Shown here piece after piece: positions 52,972 to 61,388 of a stretch of 64,000 nt of DNA. The notes beneath the pieces were generated by a model that saw nothing but the letters and a program-made list of their open reading frames with translations, ran no database searches and was not told where the DNA came from. The position numbers and the translations under genes are program-made. Source of the DNA: Pyrofollis japonicus (lineage in GTDB: Archaea > Thermoproteota > Thermoprotei_A > Sulfolobales > Pyrodictiaceae); the NCBI RefSeq assembly GCF_033097485.1, contig NZ_AP028634.1:310001-374000 (forward strand), written 5' to 3'. How positions within the stretch are numbered: position 1 is the stretch's first letter; each line of letters starts with the position of its first letter.

Positions 52972-52996
52972 TACTCTGCATGTTAAATTAGTGAAA

Positions 52997-53054
52997 TGGC
53001 GATGAGGAGTACTCCCGTCGCGGATAGATGAAGAAAAGGCATTTGGCCGAGCCA
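52997..53054 (+). ncRNA. C/D box sRNA with two neighbouring large-subunit rRNA targets
   Basis: Stem TGGC (52997-53000) with GCCA (53051-53054), box C ATGAGGA (53002-53008), 12-nt guide GTACTCCCGTCG (53009-53020), D' CGGA (53021-53024), 3-nt spacer, C' ATGAAGA (53028-53034), 12-nt guide AAAGGCATTTGG (53035-53046), D CCGA (53047-53050). C U5-to-G and D U2-to-C make a G-C pair. The second guide is antisense to CCAAATGCCTT and the first, with one G-U, to CGGCGGGAGTA; these lie close together in the conserved ...GGAGTAACTATGACTC...AAGGTAGCCAAATGCC... core of the large subunit. It may be processed from the gatE transcript. Confidence 0.88.
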
Positions 53055-53081
53055 GATTCCTAGTAGATAAATACCAGCTTT

Positions 53082-53810
53082 TTATATTGATGTTGCACTT
53101 TCTGATATAACCTCTGTCTTGAACTTTCTACCTTCTATAGCGTCAATTATTCTTTCAATGAAGTCTTCCTCGTATGGTACTCCAACGAAGGCTAGTATGC
53201 CGTTAATTGCTATAGCTGGCACGGATGTTACGTGATACTTATCAGCGATGTCGGGGTTTTCATAGGCTTCAACAGTATCTGCTATAAAGTCTTTCTTACC
53301 GTTTCGCCATGCTTCGAATGCAAACATGTTTGCGAGTAATGCAGCATACGGGCAATATGGACATTGTGGCGTAACTATTATTTCGATATGAACCGGCTTC
53401 TTTATTGACTTTATTTTCTCTACTGTTGAGGGGTCAAGTCCGCTGTCCTCTTGGGATATACGTATAATGGTTTCCACAAGGCCTCGTATTTCCTCTCCGC
53501 TCGGCGTACCTGTGTACCGAATCGATCCTTCAAGTAGCGTTGTCGTCGGTATCCGTTCAACTCGTTGGCGCTTAAACTCTGCATCGTCTTTGCCTTTTTC
53601 GAATATGCGTACTTTTACCAGTTTCTCGCCATTACGTTCTGGAGCCTCTTCTTCAAGCACTTTTGCGATCTTTATACTTTCATCACAATATTTGCAATTC
53701 GGCCCCACAAATACATTTAGGGTCACCGGGTTTTTGAGATCTTGGAAAGCTTCTCGTATAGCTTCACGCGTCTCTTGATCTATTTCCATTCGCACCGGAT
53801 CTATAGCCAT
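53082..53810 (-). CDS. protein disulfide oxidoreductase (double glutaredoxin fold)
   Basis: From ATG 53810 (AAGGTGAT before it) the protein is 242 aa, normal for hyperthermophile PDO. There are two thioredoxin-fold units, each with a CxxC: GPNCKYCDES and TPQCPYCPYA, plus cis-Pro segments (RIPTTT, SVPAIAI). It makes or shuffles protein disulfides, which are common in cytosolic proteins of hyperthermophilic crenarchaea. The longer frame to 53924 crosses TATA-like sequence and is unlikely. Confidence 0.92.
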   Translation of the reverse strand: MAIDPVRMEIDQETREAIREAFQDLKNPVTLNVFVGPNCKYCDESIKIAKVLEEEAPERNGEKLVKVRIFEKGKDDAEFKRQRVERIPTTTLLEGSIRYTGTPSGEEIRGLVETIIRISQEDSGLDPSTVEKIKSIKKPVHIEIIVTPQCPYCPYAALLANMFAFEAWRNGKKDFIADTVEAYENPDIADKYHVTSVPAIAINGILAFVGVPYEEDFIERIIDAIEGRKFKTEVISESATSI

Positions 53811-54009
53811 GTTCTGTATCACCTTGTTTGTACCCTGGTACTGTGAACCGTTTAGTTTTTTCTCTATACGAGCAGCTAGATAAGATTCAATATTAAACCC
53901 AATATTTATAATATTGTACAACAATCATTATTATACTAAATATTGATTAAGAGATTTATTACTAACAAGCCTCACAGAGGGGCAAACTAATATAGGGGGT
54001 GCTTAACAC

Positions 54010-54405
54010 GTGAATATATGGGATTTCGCAATGGATAGTGTAACAGGTATCCTAACGACACCTTGCGAACTGGCCGTACGAAAATATGTGCCATCAATTA
54101 GAGCATCGTTAGCAATAGTACTCGTTAAAGATTATGGACTATCAATTTATAGAACAGCTAAACTGTTAAAATTAACGCCTGCTGCAGTTTCTAACTATGT
54201 GCTGGGAAGAAGAGGAAAAGAATATGTTGATATAATTTTAAAGGACAAAGAGCTTTACAATCTAGTAAGCAAGCTTGCCGAACAAATAATAAGTGGCAAT
54301 ATAAGTGAAAAAGAAGTTTCAAAACATCTCTGCGAAATATGTATGAGCTTGCGTACACGCGTCGAGAAAGGCTTTACTAAAGAATCATGTACGCAGACAC
54401 ATTAG
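54010..54405 (+). CDS. predicted HTH transcriptional regulator (COG2522-like)
   Basis: The 131-aa protein has PCELAVRKYVPSIRASLAIVLV, then the HTH LSIYRTAKLLKLTPAAVSNYV with GRRG, and a C-terminal CEICMSL. This matches the archaeal regulators of COG2522 (also found as the N-terminal part of ThiN fusions). The start is GTG with AGGGGGTG upstream. It is divergent from the disulfide oxidoreductase. Confidence 0.82.
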   Translation: MNIWDFAMDSVTGILTTPCELAVRKYVPSIRASLAIVLVKDYGLSIYRTAKLLKLTPAAVSNYVLGRRGKEYVDIILKDKELYNLVSKLAEQIISGNISEKEVSKHLCEICMSLRTRVEKGFTKESCTQTH

Positions 54406-54416
54406 CTACGGGGTCA

Positions 54417-55523
54417 TCATTGTTTACGCCTTGACAAGAGAGGCGGGATTTTTCGTAATCTTAAGCGAAGTCTTACAAGTCCATAAGGCACGGCATTAAT
54501 GTAAACTTGGTTAAAGAGCGGCTGCAAAGGTTCCCACTCGTTAATTGTAACAGAGTACGTATATGCCTCTATTATTCGATGATTTTCGAGTACTATACTG
54601 TGAGTCTTAGTCACCGGATAAGGGTTCCATAAGCAAAGATCAATATAGTCTTCATTGCTATCTCTTAACATACTCAGAGGTATAAGGCCACTAGGGCTCC
54701 ATACTGCTGGACGCTTGTACTCAATATCGTCTCTATCATATTCTTCGAGCGCATTCCCCACTAAGTAGTCTATGTATAAGCGCACAGTATTACATGACGG
54801 TGATATAACATAATATGCTTTACCTTCAAGGGATTTAATCATTCCGTCCGGATTGACCTTTATTGTGCAAAGCTTTTCTGCACAAATAATGTTTAAGTAA
54901 TGGCCACGCCTACCTGCACAGAGCCAAGGCACGCCAAGAACTAATGGTTTGCGAACACGTGTTCGAATCCAGCCCAATATTGTTGGAAAAACTATTTTCG
55001 GGTAAAGGGTGTTTATGTTTTTTGCCGAGTCTAAGGGTTTGTAAACAGAGGCTGCTAGACACTCTAATCGAGGTCTACATCGTATTCTTGATTGTGGCAG
55101 GTTAGTGTCAGCAAAAACTGGTACCCTACTCTTAGTGTCTAGTTGTGTACCTATCTCGGATAGTGTCTCAGCAACTTGTGTATGATAAGGGCCCCTATAC
55201 TCTTTAGATGGATGCGTAATAGGTAAATCAGCCACAACTATATTTTCATTGATATTATTGCCTTCATCACATTTGTCACTAATTATGAGTTCAGCTCCAC
55301 TAACTGCTTTAAGTAGCAATTTATTACTAGTCCATTCTCTAGGGAGGTGCTCACATGCAACTCGACTTATGCCGGCATATCGGAGAAGTGTAATAAGGTT
55401 TGGCTCGGAGAGTAGTTTCTGACATTGGTAAGGAGTTAGATCGGCGCAATTACCTATGCTATTTATTTGGAAAAGATGCAAAAAGTTTATTTTAGATATT
55501 AAAAAGGTACAAGAATTTTTCAA
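54417..55523 (-). CDS. hypothetical protein
   Basis: The 368-aa protein is not confidently recognised. It has many cysteines (NCADLTPYQCQKLL, RIRCRPRLECLA, CAGRRG, CAEKLC), a beta-rich second half (DLCLWNPYPVTKTHSIVLE, AYTYSVTINEWEPLQ) and a basic tail. The C-terminal strands loosely resemble the beta-sandwich end of GH38-type mannosidases, but no catalytic part is visible. Its start overlaps the end of the upstream 126-aa gene by 4 bp, so they are one operon. Lower G+C than neighbours. Confidence 0.6.
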   Translation of the reverse strand: MKNSCTFLISKINFLHLFQINSIGNCADLTPYQCQKLLSEPNLITLLRYAGISRVACEHLPREWTSNKLLLKAVSGAELIISDKCDEGNNINENIVVADLPITHPSKEYRGPYHTQVAETLSEIGTQLDTKSRVPVFADTNLPQSRIRCRPRLECLAASVYKPLDSAKNINTLYPKIVFPTILGWIRTRVRKPLVLGVPWLCAGRRGHYLNIICAEKLCTIKVNPDGMIKSLEGKAYYVISPSCNTVRLYIDYLVGNALEEYDRDDIEYKRPAVWSPSGLIPLSMLRDSNEDYIDLCLWNPYPVTKTHSIVLENHRIIEAYTYSVTINEWEPLQPLFNQVYINAVPYGLVRLRLRLRKIPPLLSRRKQ

Positions 55524-55870
55524 TTGTTTGTTTCCTCTTCAACTATGTCTATTATCTTTCTTAGGGTTTGCAGGGTAACGTTATATGTCTTACCTCTGAC
55601 TACTTCGTCGTCAACATCTACATTAATGCCGACCTCATCTCCTAACCGTCCCGCGATATTATCGGCTTGTTTATTATCTTTTGCATTAACTACAAGCTGT
55701 ACATTCATGGGCTTTGGGCTTAGTCTCACAGTTATCTTATAGATTCCCTCTTTATATCCCATTACAGCATGATAATCCAAGGCCTTCCCGTCAAGAGTTC
55801 TCTGAATCGATTTCCTTTCCTCAACTACTAATCCACGCTTTTTCATGGAGTCCTTTATTTTGTTAACCAT
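55520..55870 (-). CDS. small conserved hypothetical protein
   Basis: About 116 aa from the ATG at 55870 (the frame is open to 55900). It alternates strands and helices: MVNKIKDSMKKRGLVVEERK, IYKITVRLSPKPMNVQLVV, ADNIAGRLGDEVGINVDVD, TLQTLRKIIDIVEEE. It suggests a small alpha/beta domain. No family is recognised. It lies 23 bp after the nucleoside phosphorylase start on the same strand order phosphorylase-downstream, so co-regulation is uncertain. Confidence 0.58.
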   Translation of the reverse strand: MVNKIKDSMKKRGLVVEERKSIQRTLDGKALDYHAVMGYKEGIYKITVRLSPKPMNVQLVVNAKDNKQADNIAGRLGDEVGINVDVDDEVVRGKTYNVTLQTLRKIIDIVEEETNN

Positions 55871-55923
55871 ATCGGCCTCAGCGACCACGGCTAACGTCAC
55901 CGCTCAGGACGTCCAAGGCTTCG

Positions 55924-56697
55924 TCAACGGCCAGTTTTAACTCTAGCCGCTTCTCCCCTATTAGGGTTAAATTCGCGCAAAGTTTCAAGAACAGCCTTTG
56001 CCGCCTTCTCAACAAACGACTCAAGCTCTTCATGATGCTTTAGTTCCTCTTTACCCGGCACTGCTAGGTTATCGGATATAACTAGTAGAGCTGCTGCATC
56101 AAAGCCCCTCATTGCCGCGAGTGCATAGAGAGCAGCCACCTCCATTTCTACAGCAATAATTCCTCTTTTCGACCATTTTTCGACAAAGTCCTTGCTTTCG
56201 GCATAGAAAGCATCGCTACTAAAGACTGGGCCTAGGAATACTCTCCCGTGAATATTCTTTGCTTTTTCATAGAGCTTTGTAGCTAGTAGCGGGTTTGGAG
56301 CAGCGACCATACACGCATCTGGTATATAGGACCCAATTGTACCTCCATGGATATATGCTGCACCAGTTGCTACAACGGCATCGCCTATCTCGAGGTACGG
56401 TACTAGTCCTCCTGCTGTTCCAAGTCGTATCATAACTTCTGCTCCCAGCATCCTAAGTTCCTCGAAAACTATTGCCGCAGAAGGGGCACCTATTCCGTGC
56501 ACTGCAACACTTATTGGTTCACCTCTATAGTATCCTGTGTAAATGTGGAAGCAACGGGTAGTATTGACTAGCCTTGCGTCTTCAATAAAGTTCTCAGCTA
56601 TGAATTTGGCGCGGGCAGGATCGCCAACAACTACAACTTTCTTAGCTAGGTCCTTAGGTGATATCCTAATATGTTGTGGCTGCAAGATCTTCGCCAT
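55924..56697 (-). CDS. nucleoside phosphorylase (NP-I family, PNP/UDP type)
   Basis: From ATG 56697 (MAKILQPQHIRI; the frame opens at 56745) the protein is 257 aa. VVVVGDPARAKFIAENF, IRLGTAGGLVPYLEIGDAVVATGAA and AVEMEVAALYALAAMRG are NP-I marks with the phosphate and ribose sites. It splits nucleosides to base and (deoxy)ribose-1-phosphate. Substrate (purine, uridine or MTA) cannot be fixed here. DeoC at 17708 could use the deoxyribose branch. Confidence 0.9.
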   Translation of the reverse strand: MAKILQPQHIRISPKDLAKKVVVVGDPARAKFIAENFIEDARLVNTTRCFHIYTGYYRGEPISVAVHGIGAPSAAIVFEELRMLGAEVMIRLGTAGGLVPYLEIGDAVVATGAAYIHGGTIGSYIPDACMVAAPNPLLATKLYEKAKNIHGRVFLGPVFSSDAFYAESKDFVEKWSKRGIIAVEMEVAALYALAAMRGFDAAALLVISDNLAVPGKEELKHHEELESFVEKAAKAVLETLREFNPNRGEAARVKTGR

Positions 56698-56760
56698 CCG
56701 TTTTACTGGGTTACAAGGGTTAAGAATATTTTTAGGAGAAATCAAGGCTGCGGATAAAAT

Positions 56761-56825
56761 GGGCTATGAAGACTCCCCGGAAGCATAGGTTCAAAGCGAT
56801 GCAGATGCACGAGCATGCTGAGCCC
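56761..56825 (+). ncRNA. candidate C/D box sRNA
   Basis: Stem GGGC (56761-56764) with GCCC (56822-56825), box C ATGAAGA (56766-56772), first guide about 11 nt (56773-56783), degenerate D' (CATA at 56784-56787), C' ATGCAGA (56799-56805), 12-nt guide TGCACGAGCATG (56806-56817), D CTGA (56818-56821). The outer motif and terminal stem are good; D' is poor. Targets unassigned. It opens the 319-bp gap 56746-57064, which otherwise holds a second sRNA at 56902 and the promoter of the 57065 gene. Confidence 0.65.
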
Positions 56826-56901
56826 CAGCAATCGTGATTGTATTCTATACGATATACTAATCCATATTAGTACCCTAAAGAGGATTTACAGAAATAAAAT
56901 G

Positions 56902-56971
56902 GGTCGATGCTGATCCCGGTCTTACCGACGCTTGGGCTAAGAGGATGACGAGGATGGTAGCCTCTGAGGCC
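56902..56971 (+). ncRNA. C/D box sRNA
   Basis: Stem GGTC (56902-56905) with GGCC (56968-56971), box C ATGCTGA (56907-56913), 11-nt guide TCCCGGTCTTA (56914-56924), D' CCGA (56925-56928), 16-nt spacer, C' ATGACGA (56945-56951), 12-nt guide GGATGGTAGCCT (56952-56963), D CTGA (56964-56967). D' CCGA and C' ATGACGA carry paired U-to-C changes. Box C has C for A at position 4, which could pair with the box D G. Targets unassigned. It is tandem with the sRNA at 56761. Confidence 0.75.
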
Positions 56972-57064
56972 TTCATAATTTATTACCATGATTATTAAAA
57001 AGGGCTTGTTCATTCACAGCCTCCTTTCATACGTAGGGAAGCAGTTATAGGGTGACACAGCGAG

Positions 57065-57406
57065 ATGTACAGACACCGGAGCACTACCATGGAAGAAGAA
57101 GCACTAATGCTGATTGACAAATATCTCGGCGATCTTATAGAGGAAGTTGTCTACAAGTATAAGTATAATGTTGATCTTGAAGATGAATATGAAGAACTAC
57201 TACGCTACGTATTTAGAAGACTAGCAAAGGCATGGTTTAAGGGAAAAGATTTTACTTTTGAGGAATTTGAACGAGTGCTTAAGAATGCAAGAAGGCGGCG
57301 CAAACAGCTTGAGATAGTCTTAAGCTACCTAATAAGCAGGTATGCAGCAAAGAATGGGCCAATCTATATTAGACACGAGAAAGATTGGTACGATGAAATG
57401 TACTAG
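57065..57406 (+). CDS. small helical hypothetical protein
   Basis: The 113-aa charged, tyrosine-rich protein (VVYKYKYNVDLEDEYEELLRY, FEEFERVLKNARRRRKQLEIV) is mostly helical. GGTGA lies about 10 bp before ATG 57065. No family is recognised. The following 308 bp (57407-57714) have no gene: A+T-rich flanks, a G+C island at about 57510-57572, and a TTTTATTATA box near 57653. Confidence 0.58.
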   Translation: MYRHRSTTMEEEALMLIDKYLGDLIEEVVYKYKYNVDLEDEYEELLRYVFRRLAKAWFKGKDFTFEEFERVLKNARRRRKQLEIVLSYLISRYAAKNGPIYIRHEKDWYDEMY

Positions 57407-57509
57407 AGAACTAGTTCCTAATCCCTATGCTATATGTCTGAATTAATTAATGATTCTAATGGAATCGAATAATAAATACTGTGGCATTTATTTCTTCTAA
57501 GGTAGGAGA

Positions 57510-57575
57510 AAGGGGGGTTCTGTTCGCGGTAATGTCGTCATCCCCGGAGGGGTCGCGGGGGGCAAGTAACAACAT
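57510..57575. other. G+C-rich island in the 57407-57714 gap
   Basis: About 65 bp of G+C-rich sequence in an A+T-rich gap, with CCCC-GGA-GGGG and CGCG repeats. On the minus strand ATGACGA is followed 12 bases later by CAGA, like a C'-guide-D half, and the 12-nt interval CATTACCGCGAA contains nine bases antisense to CGCGGTAAT of the small-subunit 530 loop. I find no matching C/D' half, so I do not call it an sRNA. Confidence 0.3.
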
Positions 57576-57714
57576 CTCCCTAATGTGTTTATGGGTTCTG
57601 GGCTTAATTTATGTGTCATTTGTTGTTTAAGTCTATGTTTCTCATTTGAATCTTTTATTATACAAGCCGAAATAAGGGGATGTTAACCTAAGTCTTTGTA
57701 AGGGGCATTGTTAG

Positions 57715-58557
57715 TTGCCGCGCAATGCTAGGAGGCGCAGAGCTAGACGTACTAAGACACTAGACTCGGCTCTAGGGTCAGATACTGGTGTAAAAAGCCG
57801 AGGCCGAGGAAGCTCAGGTAGGCGAGCGTCTCGTACTGTTAAACGTTCAGTCGTGAGAATAGATCCACATAAGCTGACTGAGGACATACTTGACGAGGTT
57901 TCATCTAGGCTCGGCCTTGATATTCTCGGCCTTAAACGTGAACAACTAGTAGAGGCCCTCAGACCTATAGTTGAGGGGATACTTGAACAATACTCGTCAA
58001 GGCCATCTAAGGAGGCAATTATATCAAAAATTGTCAATACTTCGAGGAACGTGTACATGATGATAGCTGCCTATATTGTTGAGAGAATTGACTCTCTCAC
58101 AAACGAGCAGCTAGAGTTCGTAATAAACTATGGTGAAGCTGTAGCTGCAAAGCATGCACCAAAACTTTATGCGGAAGCAAAAAGACTCGGAAGGGACGAC
58201 TTAATTCCAATGCTACGAATGCTTTGGGAGAAATATGGCAATCCAACGCCTATTGCTTGTCCATACTGTGGTTTTAGAGCTGTTACTCCAGACCTTGTTT
58301 GCATGATCTGCGGCAAGGAGTTATCGGAGAGAGAAGTAAAAGAGGCAATAGACTTTCGCGAACGACTTCAAGAAATGGTTGAACTTTACTCTGAGCGCGA
58401 AGTTGAGGACGCAATTAGCAGGGGATACGTTATTGTGGGCGATGTTGTAAAGCCTCCATCATATAACATAGAACCAGGTAATGTAGTTCTGCACCTTACT
58501 GCCGAGGAACGAAGCTTTCTAAAAAAACTCCTAATGGTGAAAAGAGAGGGAAAGTAG
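57715..58557 (+). CDS. hypothetical zinc-ribbon protein with basic N-terminal tail
   Basis: The 280-aa protein starts at TTG. Residues 1-45 are an Arg/Ser/Gly-rich tail (NARRRRARRTK, SGRRASRTVKRS), likely nucleic-acid binding. A helical middle follows (LREQLVEAL-type segments), then a zinc ribbon CPYCG...CMICG near residues 183-204 and an acidic helical end. A ribosome- or chromatin-linked role is a guess from charge. The next gene starts 3 bp downstream. Confidence 0.68.
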   Translation: MPRNARRRRARRTKTLDSALGSDTGVKSRGRGSSGRRASRTVKRSVVRIDPHKLTEDILDEVSSRLGLDILGLKREQLVEALRPIVEGILEQYSSRPSKEAIISKIVNTSRNVYMMIAAYIVERIDSLTNEQLEFVINYGEAVAAKHAPKLYAEAKRLGRDDLIPMLRMLWEKYGNPTPIACPYCGFRAVTPDLVCMICGKELSEREVKEAIDFRERLQEMVELYSEREVEDAISRGYVIVGDVVKPPSYNIEPGNVVLHLTAEERSFLKKLLMVKREGK

Positions 58558-58560
58558 ACT

Positions 58561-58929
58561 ATGTTAGAGCTAACTACGTGGGATGAGGTGGAGACAGTAA
58601 TCAAGAAGTCGCGGATAGTGTTGGTAGCAATATATGATTCCGGAAACCCGATGGGTAGGTATATATCGTCGCTAATTGATGATATATCGTACTATATTGA
58701 GCCTGCGATACTGGTTATAAAGATTGATGCAAGGACAAGCACAATACCGGAAAAAATCGGTTCGGTACCAAAGTTGCAACTCTACTATAATGGGCTACGA
58801 ATATGGGAACAGATAGGGTTTTTCTATAACCCTGTCAGCGATAAATATGCAATAAGGCGTGGAATCCTCTATGCACTCCGATCACGCGGATTGAGTCCAA
58901 GGAACCTTGGCATTTCGCTAGGTTTTTGA
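58561..58929 (+). CDS. thioredoxin-fold protein without CxxC
   Basis: The 122-aa protein follows a thioredoxin-like order: VLVAIYDSGNPMGRYISSLI where WCGPC would be, ILVIKIDARTSTIPEKIGSVP with the cis-Pro, then LQLYYNGLRIWEQIGF. It has no cysteine, so it cannot do disulfide chemistry and probably binds a partner. It is coupled to the zinc-ribbon gene 3 bp upstream. Confidence 0.65.
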   Translation: MLELTTWDEVETVIKKSRIVLVAIYDSGNPMGRYISSLIDDISYYIEPAILVIKIDARTSTIPEKIGSVPKLQLYYNGLRIWEQIGFFYNPVSDKYAIRRGILYALRSRGLSPRNLGISLGF

Positions 58930-59005
58930 TAGGAGAATGGTGTTCGTCGAAGAAAGCATAACCATTAAATGAGGCGCATAAGGCCTCTGGATCCATGTTA
59001 GAAAG

Positions 59006-59014
59006 CTTTATATA
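59006..59014 (+). promoter_or_regulatory. thermosome TATA box
   Basis: CTTTATATA lies 65-73 bp before the thermosome ATG. The expected leader is about 40 nt and contains GAGGAAGGGGTG. A strong promoter is expected for this chaperonin. Confidence 0.65.
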
Positions 59015-59078
59015 GAAGCGGCTGGGAAGGCAACCTACACACGGCTAAGAGAGGGTTACGAGGAAGGGGTGTAACGTA

Positions 59079-60752
59079 ATGGCGCTAGGCGTCCCGGTAC
59101 TAATTCTTAAGGAAGGCACACAGAGAGTTTATGGACGAGAAGCTCTACGCAGCAACATCCTTGCCGCAAAAGTGCTCGCAGAGGTCCTCAAGACAAGCCT
59201 AGGGCCACGTGGTCTCGACAAAATGCTTGTAGATAGCTTTGGAGACGTAACAATAACTAATGATGGAGCAACAATACTCAAGGAGATGGAGATACAGCAT
59301 CCTGCCGCTAAGCTTCTAGTAGAAGTTGCCAAGGCACAGGATGCCGAGGTAGGTGACGGTACTACAAGCGCTGTAGTGCTCGCGGGCATGCTTCTTGACA
59401 GAGCTGAAAACCTACTAGATCAGAACATTCACCCGACAACAATCATTGAGGGCTACAAGAAGGCCCTAGACTTTGCACTCCAGGAACTCTCCAATATCGG
59501 TATAAAGGTGAATGTCGAAGACAAAGAGACTCTAAAGAGAATTGCTGCAACAAGCCTATACAGCAAGTACGTTGGTAGTGGAGCTGACCTAGAAAAGCTA
59601 ACAGAGATGGCTGTTGCCGCTATACTCAAGGTGGCTGATAAGAAGGCCGACGGCACATACGATGTAAGACTTGATAGGATAAAGATTGAAAAGAAGAAAG
59701 GTGGTAGCATACTCGACAGTCAGCTTGTCGAAGGCATTGTTCTTGATAAGGAGGTTGTGCATCCTGGTATGCCTAAGAGGGTTGAGAATGCTTACATAGT
59801 GTTGCTAGACGCACCACTAGAAGTAGAAAAACCAGAAATAACAGCAAAAATCAACATAACATCCCCAGAGCAGATTAAAGCATTCCTAGACGAGGAGGCA
59901 AGGATACTCAAAGAAATGGTTGAGAAGATTTATGAGGTTGCTGTTGAGCGTATGAAGAGAGATGGCTTGGAGCCTGGTAAGGCAGGCATCGTCGTCATAA
60001 CCCAGAAGGGTATCGATGAGGTAGCACAACACTTCCTAGCAAAGAAAGGAATAATGGCAGTAAGAAGAGTAAAGAGAAGCGACTTAGAGAAACTTGAATA
60101 CGCTACTGGAGGCAAAATAGTAAGCAGCCTGCGCGATCTCAAACCAGAAGATCTAGGCTTCGCAAAGCTAGTAGAAGAAAGGAAAGTCGGCAACGATAAG
60201 ATGATATTCATAGAGGGATGCCCCAACCCCAAAGCAGTAACCATACTGCTACGCGGAGCCAACGACATGGTACTAGACGAGGCTGAGAGGAACCTACAAG
60301 ACGCACTACACGTGCTAAGAAACGTGCTAAGGAAGCCAATAATAGTTCCCGGAGGAGGAGCAGTAGAGGTAGAGCTGGCACTAAGGCTAAGAAAGTTCGC
60401 TGAAAGCCTTGGTGGAAAGGAGCAACTTGCAGTAGAGGCTTATGCTGACGCTCTTGAAGAGATACCAATGATCCTGGCAGAAAGTGCTGGCATGGACGCG
60501 CTACAAGCGCTAATGGATCTAAGAAAGCTCCATAGCGAAGGCAAGACCTTTGCAGGCATTGACGTACTAAGAAGCAAGGTAGAAGAGGATATGACTAAGA
60601 TCAACGTCATAGAGCCTATACTAGTAAAGGAGCAAGTACTTAAGAGCGCTACAGAAGCAGCAACAACTATACTAAAGATAGACGACGTAATAGCAGCGAC
60701 GCCAAAGACGGAAGAAAAGAAGGGTAAGAAGGGAGGCAAGGAAGAGGAGTAA
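59079..60752 (+). CDS. thsA: thermosome subunit (group II chaperonin)
   Basis: The 557-aa protein has [39 protein letters not shown] near residue 92 and [15 protein letters not shown], ending in a flexible [11 protein letters not shown] tail. It forms an eight- or nine-fold double ring that refolds proteins. Whether it is the alpha or beta subunit cannot be told here. Strong codon bias. TCTCTGATTTTTCC after the stop may be a terminator. Confidence 0.97.
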   Translation: MALGVPVLILKEGTQRVYGREALRSNILAAKVLAEVLKTSLGPRGLDKMLVDSFGDVTITNDGATILKEMEIQHPAAKLLVEVAKAQDAEVGDGTTSAVVLAGMLLDRAENLLDQNIHPTTIIEGYKKALDFALQELSNIGIKVNVEDKETLKRIAATSLYSKYVGSGADLEKLTEMAVAAILKVADKKADGTYDVRLDRIKIEKKKGGSILDSQLVEGIVLDKEVVHPGMPKRVENAYIVLLDAPLEVEKPEITAKINITSPEQIKAFLDEEARILKEMVEKIYEVAVERMKRDGLEPGKAGIVVITQKGIDEVAQHFLAKKGIMAVRRVKRSDLEKLEYATGGKIVSSLRDLKPEDLGFAKLVEERKVGNDKMIFIEGCPNPKAVTILLRGANDMVLDEAERNLQDALHVLRNVLRKPIIVPGGGAVEVELALRLRKFAESLGGKEQLAVEAYADALEEIPMILAESAGMDALQALMDLRKLHSEGKTFAGIDVLRSKVEEDMTKINVIEPILVKEQVLKSATEAATTILKIDDVIAATPKTEEKKGKKGGKEEE

Positions 60753-60914
60753 CCTAACAACCCATAACAAGTCTCTGATTTTTCCACCCAGTTAGGCCAG
60801 ATTCTACTTCTCCCGCCTCCAATATTATTTGGCGACGTTTCTGCCTCTAACAATAAGGGCCTGGAGCAAGCTCTTTACTCCCTACTTAAATACTAGGCTA
60901 CGAGGGGCGCACTA

Positions 60915-61223
60915 ATGAGCGAGACACGTGAGAATATCGAAGAGATTAAAAAGAAAATAGAGATTGGGCCTGCATGGTTAACACGCTTTGAAAGGGCACG
61001 TGTTATAGGCGCGCGTGCGCTACAAATCACTATGGGCGCGCCTGTCCTAATAGATACGTCAAAACTGCCTAGACATGTAAAAGAGGATCCTGTACTGCTT
61101 GCAAAAGCAGAATTTGAGGCGGGAATCTTACCAATGACAATAGTAAGGTATACCAGAGGAGGGCGTGTACAACCTATACCTCTTAAATGGCTCTTAATTT
61201 TAGATAAACTGCGCGTCCACTAG
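60915..61223 (+). CDS. rpoK: DNA-directed RNA polymerase subunit K (Rpb6/omega)
   Basis: The 102-aa protein has the Rpb6 core [26 protein letters not shown] and [19 protein letters not shown]. It helps assemble and clamp the largest subunit. A CTTAAATAC box (about 60884-60892) is 23-31 bp before the ATG, so the transcript is nearly leaderless. Confidence 0.95.
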   Translation: MSETRENIEEIKKKIEIGPAWLTRFERARVIGARALQITMGAPVLIDTSKLPRHVKEDPVLLAKAEFEAGILPMTIVRYTRGGRVQPIPLKWLLILDKLRVH

Positions 61224-61388
61224 AGGAATTGAACTATTTATTCTTTCCGCCTAGCACTGTACAATGGTTAAAATATTCTTCTTTGCAGAAACAACAATCA
61301 AGTATTCAATACAGAAATACTATCCGTATAGTGCATTTAATGTCTTACCTTAAGACGTCATTAAATTATCGTAAAGGTTGTTTGTATC

